A stretch of 13,907 nt of DNA, taken from contig PWUC01000262.1 in NCBI GenBank assembly GCA_003562655.1, forward strand, positions 1-13,907. Reading direction: 5' to 3'. Every line of letters begins with the position of its first letter. The stretch's first letter is position 1. This document shows, piece after piece, positions 1-6,922 of this stretch. The position numbers and the translations under genes were made by a program. The notes beneath the pieces were generated by a model. The model did no database searches and had not been told where the DNA came from. It saw only the letters and a list, made by a program, of their open reading frames with translations. The stretch is from Clostridia bacterium. GTDB lineage: Bacteria; Bacillota_E; SLMV01; PUMD01.

Positions 1-207
1 CTCTCATTGTACGCATATCAGTCGTTGCACCGCACACAAACAGTCTATAACGCCCCAGCTTCCGGGGCAAGGACTGTGATAGTGAGATCTTTATCCTCAC
101 AGCGCGCATCCGGTGGGCGCAGGAGCGGGGCTTCGCTGCTGCAGTTCGGTGGTTTGCCGGTCCTCACTGCCCGGCTTTCAGTCCTGGATCCCCGCCTTCA
201 TGCCTTT

Positions 208-245
208 GGACCCCGCGTCGAATCAGAAGCATTGACGCGGGGTCC
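208..245. repeat. Perfect 12-bp inverted repeat (hairpin)
   Basis: GGACCCCGCGTC (208-219) and GACGCGGGGTCC (234-245) are exact reverse complements around a 14-nt loop. In RNA this is a very stable GC-rich stem on either strand. Neither side is followed by a T tract, so it is not a standard intrinsic terminator. It could be a processing or stability element, a terminator of a non-standard kind for an upstream gene, or part of a structured RNA. Confidence 0.7.
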
Positions 246-328
246 CCGGATCTACCATCCACAAGAGGGGTCAGTCTGGTGTACTCTGCGAGGGCGGGGC
301 ACGGCTGTTCGTATCACCTATGGAGGCT

Positions 329-342
329 TTTCTGTACAGAAA
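329..342. promoter_or_regulatory. 14-bp perfect palindrome, candidate operator
   Basis: TTTCTGTACAGAAA is an exact palindrome ending 50 nt before the GTG start at 393. It is AT-richer than its surroundings. A weak -10-like TACAAG lies at 351-356, which would put the palindrome over the -35 region, the usual place for a repressor dimer. The core CTGTACAG has the half-sites of the Enterobacterial LexA box (CTGT...ACAG) but lacks its 8-nt spacing, so I do not call it a LexA site. The operator role is inferred from symmetry and position only. Confidence 0.35.
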
Positions 343-392
343 TAGAAAGATACAAGATAGGTCTTCATCTCTTATGGGAGGGAGCTCATTCT

Positions 393-794
393 GTGCTATT
401 CAATGTTGATGTGATCTTTCTCTGGTTGGGAGCGATCATCTTTGTGGGTGCGACGAGCATCGGCCTGATCCGTGGGGCTCTGGATCAGACCTTCGTCGCC
501 AGCCTGGTCGGGATCATGATCCTCACGGTGGGGACTGTCGGTCCCGACAAGAAGGATGAACTGACAGATAAGGAGGCGGCCCGGATGCACCAGGAATGCC
601 TGGTGGCAGGCCACTACTCTTTCGTTCTGGCTGTTGTGGCCGGGGGGATGTGGCTCATGCACACGGTCTGGGATGGTGGGCCCGCGATACCCATTGCGAT
701 CTACCTCGCCCTGATTCAGATTCCCTATCTGGTGATCCGCATGCTCCTTCGGCGGTCTATCTCTGAGCAAAAGAAGAAAAAGAAAAAGAAGTAG
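393..794 (+). CDS. Small four-helix membrane protein of unknown function
   Basis: A 133-residue protein that I do not recognise. I chose the GTG at 393 because GGGAGGGAG (376-384) sits at good spacing before it; reading further upstream would add a non-hydrophobic stretch without a binding site. Hydrophobic segments at about residues 5-28, 33-50, 73-93 and 98-117 suggest four membrane helices. A charged loop (PDKKDELTDKEAARMHQE, about 51-68) separates helices 2 and 3. The protein ends in SEQ followed by seven lysines, encoded by an almost pure purine run; a lysine-rich tail fits a cytoplasmic C-terminus contacting lipid or nucleic acid. The ComEA-like gene begins 6 bp after the stop, so the two are probably co-transcribed and perhaps coupled in translation. 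A link to DNA uptake would be a guess from position alone. Confidence 0.7.
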   Translation: MLFNVDVIFLWLGAIIFVGATSIGLIRGALDQTFVASLVGIMILTVGTVGPDKKDELTDKEAARMHQECLVAGHYSFVLAVVAGGMWLMHTVWDGGPAIPIAIYLALIQIPYLVIRMLLRRSISEQKKKKKKK

Positions 795-800
795 GAATAA

Positions 801-1472
801 GTGGCAGGAATCTCTCTCGGCATGTCCAATATATGGAATATGCCCCGGTTGAATCTGTCTGCGGGAGAATTGAGAATACTGGTTCTTTTGCTGGTGATCA
901 TGACGCTGGCCTTCAGCTGGCGGATCATGGTCAATAGTCCCTCCCTGTACTTCGCCCTCACCGGTCCCCCTCCCCATCGGGTGGTCCTGACACCCGGGGA
1001 CGGCGATGGGCCGGAGGTCGCCCCGGGAACGGACCCTTCCTTCGATGAAGCTGTCTTCATCATTGACCAGGAGGGCATCTGGGTGCAGATAGAGGGGCAG
1101 GTCCGGCAGCCGGGTGTCTACAGGGTGCAGCCGGGGACCCGTCTGTTCATGCTGCTGGAGCACGCGGGAGGCATCTTGGGCGAAGCAGTCACCGCTGACT
1201 TGAATTTGACGGAAGAGCTCCGCGATGGACAGAGGATTGCCATACCGGGTGCGCCTATGAGCAGGGAGTCCGGTGATGGACGGATCGACATCAACAGCAG
1301 CTCCGCGGAGCGGCTCCAGGAACTGCCCGGAATCGGCCCCGTCCTGGCCGAGAGGATCATCGAGTACCGGCAGCGTCATGGCGGTTTCCATTCTGTCGAG
1401 GAGCTGATCGAGGTTTCGGGGATCGGTGCCGTGACCCTTGACCAGCTGAGAGACCTGATCACCGCGCAGTGA
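801..1472 (+). CDS. comEA: ComEA-like membrane-anchored DNA-binding protein (SLBB + helix-hairpin-helix)
   Basis: A 223-residue protein with the layout of ComEA, the receptor that binds double-stranded DNA outside the cytoplasmic membrane during transformation. One membrane helix lies at about residues 23-43. A Pro/Gly-rich linker follows, then an SLBB-type domain (about 95-150, with QPGVYRVQPGTRL and AGG motifs) and a C-terminal tandem helix-hairpin-helix domain (about 162-222). The two hairpins are LPGIGPVLA (175-183) and VSGIGAVTL (205-213), the usual sequence-independent DNA-contact loops, preceded by the family's DINSSSAERL motif. The GTG at 801 has AGGA close upstream; ATG 822 is an alternative that keeps the whole membrane segment. 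No comEC or comEB lies in the window, so a role in natural transformation is likely from the family but not shown by context. Stand-alone HhH proteins of this kind can have other envelope DNA roles. Confidence 0.9.
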   Translation: MAGISLGMSNIWNMPRLNLSAGELRILVLLLVIMTLAFSWRIMVNSPSLYFALTGPPPHRVVLTPGDGDGPEVAPGTDPSFDEAVFIIDQEGIWVQIEGQVRQPGVYRVQPGTRLFMLLEHAGGILGEAVTADLNLTEELRDGQRIAIPGAPMSRESGDGRIDINSSSAERLQELPGIGPVLAERIIEYRQRHGGFHSVEELIEVSGIGAVTLDQLRDLITAQ

Positions 1473-1475
1473 TCC

Positions 1476-2726
1476 TCACAATCCCCCGTGAAGCATTCCC
1501 ACCCCCAGGGCCGCAACTGCCACCGCAATGATCACCGGGAGGCAGACCCTCGCCACCTCGCCGAAGGAGACATTGAAGTAGCGGTTCGTCAGGATCTGGC
1601 AAAGATGAAGTGGAGAGATCAGGTAGAATGCCAGGGCAAAGCAGTAGGTCAGCATCACATAGATCAGTGTGCTCTTCCCCATGGCCACCGCTATGGGCGC
1701 CACGACGGGGAAGACCACCGCCACGGTGCTGGTGTGCGAAGCCGAGATGAATCCCACGATGCCCGCCAGGCCCGCCGTGATCACAAAGAGCGGCAGGCCG
1801 GCCTGGACCATGGTCGTCATCAGATCGCCAAAGGCAGTGGTCTGATCTACGCTGGCCCGGAAGATCATGATCCCGACCATTGCCCCTGCTATCGGATAGT
1901 CGATATCACGGATGATCTGAAGAGGAACCGAGCCCAGGGCAAAGTCGTCCTGGTTCCTGGAGAGTGTGAGGAGAGTCACGACCAGTGCCATGCCCAGCAG
2001 TAGGGACAGGGCAAGGTGGACCGCGAATCCCAGGTGAAGGATCAGACTGAGAAGAATCGGAGACGAATGCAACAGAAAGCTCCGTGTGGAACCGCCCCCG
2101 TCGCCTGTTGCAGGTTTCAGGGCCACATTCTCGCGGTCATCTCTGCGCAGCAGGAGGAAATAATAACCGGCGCCGAGCATGGCCGCCGCCAGGGGCCACT
2201 GGATCCACAACATCTGCACGATGCTGACCTCTGCCAGCCGTGCGGCCAGGATAAAGGTGGGCATAAAGGGGAAGACGAAATACCAGCTGTGGCGGAATAT
2301 CAAATTGGCAGCCGAACGCCTCCTTGCTGACAGGTCCATGCGCTCCCCGAGGTTATCGACGATGGGTGCCGATACGATTGCACCCCCGACCATCGGCATG
2401 GATCCGATCAGGCCGGGTACTAACATCAGGGTTAGCCGATCATCTCTGAGCATGGCGCCGAGGGCCGCGACCATCTTATCGAAGAAGCTGTATCGATTCA
2501 TGAGGGCTGCCAGGGCGGTGATCGTGGCCACGATGAGGGCCAGATCTACAGTATCGCTGTCAATGATCGTTGCACCGAAAAGGTTCAGTATGAAGGGGAG
2601 ATCTTTTCCCGATGCCACAAGGACGATCAGGGATGCAGATATCATTGCCAGGGCCAGGGGGACCTTCATCTTGATGAGCATCATAATGACAGCGAAAGCC
2701 GCGGCTATACCGGCAAATTCAAGCAC
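1476..2726 (-). CDS. DUF401 family integral membrane permease (ion transporter superfamily)
   Basis: A 416-residue, very hydrophobic protein with about 10-11 membrane segments. It resembles the DUF401 family (PF04165/TIGR00529), found in archaea and a range of bacteria and placed among the ion transporter (IT) superfamily permeases for organic anions or ions. The two halves carry paired Ser/Gly-rich motifs that probably form re-entrant loops: GLIGSMPMVGGAIVSAP (105-121) and GFISASHTSTVAVVFP (325-340). RHSWYFVFP (145-153) and SPLHLCQILTNRYF (371-384) also look like family signatures. A polar stretch (about 194-216) separates the halves. Start: GTG at 2726 with GGAG about 10 nt upstream. It lies 39 bp downstream of the phosphatase-like gene and should share its transcript. 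The substrate cannot be read from the sequence. Its stop lies 3 bp from the stop of the ComEA-like gene on the other strand. Confidence 0.85.
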   Translation of the reverse strand: MLEFAGIAAAFAVIMMLIKMKVPLALAMISASLIVLVASGKDLPFILNLFGATIIDSDTVDLALIVATITALAALMNRYSFFDKMVAALGAMLRDDRLTLMLVPGLIGSMPMVGGAIVSAPIVDNLGERMDLSARRRSAANLIFRHSWYFVFPFMPTFILAARLAEVSIVQMLWIQWPLAAAMLGAGYYFLLLRRDDRENVALKPATGDGGGSTRSFLLHSSPILLSLILHLGFAVHLALSLLLGMALVVTLLTLSRNQDDFALGSVPLQIIRDIDYPIAGAMVGIMIFRASVDQTTAFGDLMTTMVQAGLPLFVITAGLAGIVGFISASHTSTVAVVFPVVAPIAVAMGKSTLIYVMLTYCFALAFYLISPLHLCQILTNRYFNVSFGEVARVCLPVIIAVAVAALGVGMLHGGL

Positions 2727-2765
2727 TTCAGAGCCACTCCATTCGGCAGTTGCGCCGTCTTTACC

Positions 2766-4460
2766 TCAGTCCAGCCACCAGTGCACCGTCAGAATTGCTC
2801 CCAGCCAGCTCATGCCGAGGGCCAGTATTGCCGCCTGACCCATGGTCACAACGAATATGATGGCGGCGTAGTTTGCGATCCAAAGAGGCTGTGATGGCAG
2901 CGCCCAGTTTATTTCATAACCGTAAAGGTACAAATAGGTTCCAGCGAACAGCAACAATGCTATCATGCTTGTTGCCAGAGTGTGAAGGGTTCCTTCGAAC
3001 AGCTGTGGCCGGGTGTAGTTGCCCCGACGGGCGATGACCAGGCCTGACATCATCCCCAGGGCGATGGCGGTGAGGAAGCCCTGGGCTCTCAGCCCGCGAT
3101 ACCACAAAGAGAAGTAGATGGCCGTCCTGATGTCGGTCAGGGAAAACCTGGCTCCCATGGAGTACATTATTCCGAAACCGGTCAGCAGCATCAGCGGCAA
3201 CCCGAGGAGCATTGTGCGCCGGTATCTGCTGTGCCACAGAAGCGCCGATCCCGCCAGGCCGGTGACGATCACCAGGGCCAGGATCGGAAGGCGACCCCGG
3301 CGCTGCTCATTCAGCCGCGATGTGATGGCCAGAGCCTTTGCATCCCGGTATGATGTGGCCACTTCTTCCGGGGAGTCCTCCGATGCATCCGGGTGAGGAA
3401 GATGTACATCGGAGCCCAGAAGAGCCAGCGTCTCCTGGTAGAATGGGAGCTGGCTGGCCAGAGCGCTGGCGATCAATTCGGATGTTTCATCCTCGGTCAA
3501 CTCCAGCGCAGCGGTCACGGGGAGCCCGGTGCTGTGGGCCGGGAAGCCGGATCCCAACAGGACCGCCACGGTCGGCGCCACGTCCCTCGCGTGGGCACTG
3601 GCTGTGGTGCCGGGGGCGATCCCCCCGCCGGCTGCGACGGCAGCGACGTCGGTGACATCGGGTTCCGGTCCACCAAAGGCTCCCCTGGTTGTCGTCCCGT
3701 GGGAGCTGACCACCAGTATGGAGTCGGAGGACAGGTCCAGGGCCCTCAGGAGGCTTTCGAGCATTTCATCGTATTCGCCGATCCTGTGCATGTACGGCGT
3801 CTTCGGATCCTCTCTGATGATGGCCCCGGAGGTCAGAGCCACCTGGTTCAGGGTGGTCAGGTTCAACACAAAGAAACCCTCGGTGGCCGAGTCCAGTTCC
3901 GTCAGTATGAACTCGAGGGAATCCCAGTCCTGGTCTGGGCCCCGGTCCTCCGTCTGCGGTGCGAACTGATATCGGCCCCGGTCGACTCCCCCGCCAAAGA
4001 GAATCTCCCAGTCGCGGTTTCCCGCGAAGACGGTGGTGTATTGGGATCTTTTCGCCGCGGAGAACATGTCGTCCACCGGCAGAGGGCGGGTGTGAAAGCC
4101 CGTAGCCGTGCCGTGTACGTGGGGATCGGTTCCCGTCATCAGTGTTGCCCAGGCGGGGAGGTTCTGTGATGGCAACGCGGCCTGAAGGTCCCAGGAGCTG
4201 CCCTGCTCCTCGAGATGGTGCCAGGATCGCATGTGCCGAGTGGCATCTTTTCTGAGGGAGTCGATGATGACCAGTACAACCCTGGCAGACGCAGCGTGAT
4301 CCGTTCGAAGGGTGACGGGCTCTAAGGAGTATGGGGTATCATAGCTGATGAGCTGATGCCAGGTGAGCTTTACCAGGTGGTTGCAGGCATATGATATGCC
4401 ACTGACGATGAGGAAGAGGATCACTACGGTTGCCCATTGGCGGAGCTGCCTTTTTGTCAT
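2766..4460 (-). CDS. Membrane protein with a probably inactive alkaline-phosphatase-superfamily domain
   Basis: A 564-residue protein with one N-terminal membrane helix (about 10-30), a soluble type I phosphodiesterase/nucleotide pyrophosphatase-like domain (about 58-315) and some six C-terminal helices (about 391-563). This order recalls envelope phosphotransferases such as the GPI ethanolamine-phosphate transferases. The fold is recognisable from RVVLVIIDSLRKD (60-72), ALPSQNLPAWATLMTG (95-110), ILVVSSHGTTTRG (248-260) and HARDVAPTVAVLLG (290-303). In active members the second motif reads PTxTFPNxxTxxTG with Thr as nucleophile; here Asn100 takes that place. The usual Asp of the DH pair is Ser253, and the D...H metal ligands appear as Asn205 and Leu209. 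Asp67, His254 and His290 remain. I infer a pseudoenzyme or a much altered active site. Start ATG 4460 is the only one possible, because an in-frame stop lies about 26 nt upstream. It heads an operon with the DUF401 permease. Confidence 0.8.
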   Translation of the reverse strand: MTKRQLRQWATVVILFLIVSGISYACNHLVKLTWHQLISYDTPYSLEPVTLRTDHAASARVVLVIIDSLRKDATRHMRSWHHLEEQGSSWDLQAALPSQNLPAWATLMTGTDPHVHGTATGFHTRPLPVDDMFSAAKRSQYTTVFAGNRDWEILFGGGVDRGRYQFAPQTEDRGPDQDWDSLEFILTELDSATEGFFVLNLTTLNQVALTSGAIIREDPKTPYMHRIGEYDEMLESLLRALDLSSDSILVVSSHGTTTRGAFGGPEPDVTDVAAVAAGGGIAPGTTASAHARDVAPTVAVLLGSGFPAHSTGLPVTAALELTEDETSELIASALASQLPFYQETLALLGSDVHLPHPDASEDSPEEVATSYRDAKALAITSRLNEQRRGRLPILALVIVTGLAGSALLWHSRYRRTMLLGLPLMLLTGFGIMYSMGARFSLTDIRTAIYFSLWYRGLRAQGFLTAIALGMMSGLVIARRGNYTRPQLFEGTLHTLATSMIALLLFAGTYLYLYGYEINWALPSQPLWIANYAAIIFVVTMGQAAILALGMSWLGAILTVHWWLD

Positions 4461-4673
4461 CGGGATTGGCGGGGGCCGCCGGTTTCACCTCCCTATGGTG
4501 TTCGGAACTGCCCTGGATGAGCCGGATCCGCTCTAAAAGCATTCGGTATTGGGGGTACAAGATCCTGCTGAGTGCTGCAGTCTGGCAGGAACTGCACGTG
4601 AACAGGAAGAATTGGTACCGATGGGCCAGCTAGAAGCCAGAGAAGGAGGTACCCTGCTGCTGCCTGCGGGGGC
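4461..4673. promoter_or_regulatory. Divergent intergenic region between the phosphatase-like gene and recD2
   Basis: This 213-bp gap must hold the promoters for both directions. On the minus strand a weak TTGTAC (4555-4560) and TTTAGA (4532-4537) are 17 nt apart, 3/6 matches each. I see no better candidate for the plus strand. Strong ribosome binding sites lie unusually far from their starts: GGGAGG on the minus strand about 26-30 nt before ATG 4460, and AAGGAGGT (4643-4650) 23 nt before ATG 4674. In each case a small hairpin fits in the gap: GGCGG-CCC-CCGCC on the minus strand, and 4652-4657/4666-4671 on the plus strand (6 bp with one T-G pair). A short inverted repeat TGCAG/CTGCA lies at 4576-4580/4592-4596. 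Confidence 0.4.
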
Positions 4674-6911
4674 ATGTCGATGAGGAGCGAATCGGGAAAA
4701 GAACGATCTCTATCAGCCAGGGTTCTGCGCATACGGTTCGCGGCAGCTGACTCTGCATGGAAGGTCCTGCTGGTGGAGACGGATGCCGGCCCGGCCACGG
4801 TGGTCGGGGAGTTTGAGCAGATCGAGGAGGGGCTGGAGTACGACTTCCAGGGCAGGTGGGACGTGCATCCTCAATACGGGGAGCAGTTTCGGGCCGACGA
4901 CCACTATCCCCGGCCGCCCCGAACGATACGGGGCATGATCGCCTATCTTTCGAGCGGCCTCATCGCCGGGATCGGTCCGAAGATGGCCAAGAGAATCGTG
5001 GACCGCTTCGGTGAGAAGACCTTCGATGTGATTTCAGCCGAGCCCCACCGTCTGCTGGAGGTGCCCGGCATCGCTGAGGTCAAGAAGGAACGGCTGGTGC
5101 AATCTTTCAATGAGCACAGGAACCTGCAGGAGGTCGTGACCTACCTGACGGGCCTGGGTCTGAGCGCGAACATGGCGGTCCGCCTCTATCGGGAATACGG
5201 TGAGGAGACCATTGGTGTCGTCAACAACAACCCCTATCGGTTGACCCGGGACATCTTCGGCATCGGTTTCCGCCGCGCCGATGAGATCGCCCGCGCCAGC
5301 GGCGTTGATCCTCGATCTCCACAGAGACTGCGGGCAGCCATCACCTATACTCTTCAGCAGGCGGCCGAGCGAGCCGGGCACACGTTCCTCCCCAGGGACG
5401 AGCTGTGCGACAGCATCTACCGGCTGCTGGAGGACATCTCGACGGGAACGGATGGTGAGGCAGGGTATCCCTCTCTCGATGAGATCGCCGGGGCTGTGGG
5501 CGATGCCGAGGGGGATGGGATCATTCGGGTGGAGGATGGGGCCGCATATCTGCTCAAGTATCACCGGTGCGAGAGTCAGGTTGCCCGGCGCCTGCTGCAG
5601 GTGCACCGGCAGGAAGCCATGGCAGTTCCCGATCCCCCGGTGATGGACCGGATCCTGGAGCGGGTGCAGAGCAGGCTGGGCATGGCATATGCTCCCGAGC
5701 AGGAAGAGGCCGTGCGCCAGGCCTTTCGGGCCGGGGTGATGGTCATCACCGGCGGCCCGGGCACGGGCAAGACTACGATCGTGCGGGGCATAATGGAGGT
5801 GGCGGAATCCCTGGGAGGGGGGCTGAGGGTACTGCTGGCGGCACCTACCGGTCGGGCTGCCAGGAAGCTGGGCGAGGTTACGGGCCACCCGGCTCACACC
5901 GTGCATCGACTTCTGGGGTATTCCTTCGTGGAGGGGCGGCCAGTCTTTCGGCACGACGCCGAGGATCCCCTCGAGGGCGATGTTCTCATCGTCGATGAGA
6001 GTTCCATGGTGGATATTGAGCTGGCCTATCACCTCATGGAGGCGGTGGGACCCACAATGCGTCTGATCCTGGTGGGCGATGCTGACCAGCTTCCCTCTGT
6101 GGGCCCCGGGAACTTCCTGCGCGATCTCGTCAGATCGGAGCTTCTCCCTGTGGTCCGCCTGGAGAAGATCTTCAGGCAGGAAGAGGTTTCGGATATCGTC
6201 ATAAACGCTCACCGGATCAACAGCGGCGAGCCCCCGGTATTCGCCGGCGGCGGTGACAGTTTCTTCGTCTCGCGGGATACGCCGGAGGAGATCTGCGAGC
6301 ACGTGGTGCAGCTGGTGGCGCGTCTGACGCGGAACGGCCGCTACTGCATCGAGAACATACAGGTGCTCAGTCCCATGCACCGGGGTGCCTCTGGCGTGAC
6401 CAACATCAACAATGAGATTCAGAAAATGATGAATCCCCCTGCTGCCACAAAGGGAGAGATTAGCCGGGGCGGCATAACCTACCGCGAGGGCGACAAGGTC
6501 ATGTGTCTGCGCAACAACTACGAAAAGGGGCAGGCGGGTATTTTCAACGGGAACCTGGGGGTCATCAGGGATGTGATCTCGCCCGACGACGGTCTGGTCG
6601 ATGAGCGAACGCTGGCCATTGATTTTGACGGCGAACGCGTCCTGTACGGGCAGAGCGAGTTGAATGAGCTCGGCCTGGCCTACGCCACCACGGTGCACAA
6701 GGCCCAGGGAAGTGAATTCCCCGTGGTCGTGGCAGTTGTGTCCACCAGCCAGTACGTCATGCTGCAGCGCAACCTCCTCTATACTGCGGTCACACGGGCG
6801 GAGAACCTGCTGGTGCTGGTGGGACAGTGGAGAGCCCTGAGCATCGCCATCAACAACAACTCCGTCGACGAGCGCCATTCCCGGCTTGCTTTCAGACTGT
6901 CGGGCAGTTGA
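4674..6911 (+). CDS. recD2: RecD2-type DNA helicase (RecD-like, SF1B, 5'-3')
   Basis: A 745-residue ATP-dependent DNA helicase of the RecD2 group, which unwinds DNA 5'-3' without RecBC and helps in repair and replication stress. An OB-like N-terminal part (about 15-80) is followed by helix-hairpin-helix repeats (about 88-145: LIAGIGPKMAKRIV, LLEVPGIAEVKKERL) and a further HhH-like region (about 190-210). The helicase core carries motif I GGPGTGKT (360-367), Ia APTGRAA (390-396), II VDESSMVD (440-447), III ILVGDADQLPSVGPG (465-479), V ATTVHKAQGSEF (671-682) and VI YTAVTRAENLL (703-713). Length and order are normal for the family and all key residues are present. ATG 4674 and ATG 4680 are both possible starts; the strong AAGGAGGT site at 4643-4650 is 23 nt from the first. 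The methyltransferase gene follows after 11 bp, so they are likely an operon. Confidence 0.95.
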   Translation: MSMRSESGKERSLSARVLRIRFAAADSAWKVLLVETDAGPATVVGEFEQIEEGLEYDFQGRWDVHPQYGEQFRADDHYPRPPRTIRGMIAYLSSGLIAGIGPKMAKRIVDRFGEKTFDVISAEPHRLLEVPGIAEVKKERLVQSFNEHRNLQEVVTYLTGLGLSANMAVRLYREYGEETIGVVNNNPYRLTRDIFGIGFRRADEIARASGVDPRSPQRLRAAITYTLQQAAERAGHTFLPRDELCDSIYRLLEDISTGTDGEAGYPSLDEIAGAVGDAEGDGIIRVEDGAAYLLKYHRCESQVARRLLQVHRQEAMAVPDPPVMDRILERVQSRLGMAYAPEQEEAVRQAFRAGVMVITGGPGTGKTTIVRGIMEVAESLGGGLRVLLAAPTGRAARKLGEVTGHPAHTVHRLLGYSFVEGRPVFRHDAEDPLEGDVLIVDESSMVDIELAYHLMEAVGPTMRLILVGDADQLPSVGPGNFLRDLVRSELLPVVRLEKIFRQEEVSDIVINAHRINSGEPPVFAGGGDSFFVSRDTPEEICEHVVQLVARLTRNGRYCIENIQVLSPMHRGASGVTNINNEIQKMMNPPAATKGEISRGGITYREGDKVMCLRNNYEKGQAGIFNGNLGVIRDVISPDDGLVDERTLAIDFDGERVLYGQSELNELGLAYATTVHKAQGSEFPVVVAVVSTSQYVMLQRNLLYTAVTRAENLLVLVGQWRALSIAINNNSVDERHSRLAFRLSGS

Positions 6912-6922
6912 GATGAGGGCCG

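Larger units (their letters stand above)
1..392. other. Intergenic region with clustered hairpins, no convincing gene
   Basis: I see no credible coding sequence here. Open frames across it lack a ribosome binding site and encode low-complexity Arg/Ser/Gly-rich protein. The stretch holds several inverted repeats: a two-part stem at 40-77 (ACAGTC/GACTGT outside, GCCCC/GGGGC inside), a 5-bp stem at 82-86/96-100, an 8-bp stem with one mismatch at 120-127/134-141, GCCGG/CCGGC at 156-160/171-175, and a perfect 12-bp stem at 208-219/234-245. A perfect palindrome lies at 329-342. It could be the end region of an upstream gene, a leader for the gene at 393, or a small RNA locus. Hairpins are frequent by chance in GC-rich DNA, so only the 12-bp stem and the palindrome stand out. 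Confidence 0.6.

Noticed and set aside
11..19. ACGCATATC repeated near both window ends (11-19 and 13869-13877), as possible attachment or repeat sites
   Set aside because: A 9-base match is expected by chance fairly often in 14 kb, and flanking bases differ.
329..342. The palindrome as a LexA (SOS) box
   Set aside because: It has CTGT and ACAG halves but none of the 8-nt spacer of the Enterobacterial box, and it does not match the Gram-positive type either.
7..345. 112-codon plus-strand open frame in the left intergenic region
   Set aside because: No ribosome binding site, no hydrophobic or domain pattern, and it runs through the perfect hairpin at 208-245.
396..1391. 331-codon open frame on the minus strand, antisense to the membrane protein and ComEA-like genes
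   Set aside because: Low-complexity, His/Pro-rich composition, with a Leu/Phe-rich run that only mirrors the purine tract. The plus-strand genes show clear domains.
5034..6878. 614-codon open frame on the minus strand, antisense to recD2
   Set aside because: It is His/Gln/Pro-rich without motifs, and recD2 on the plus strand has every helicase motif. It is a by-product of GC-rich codon use.
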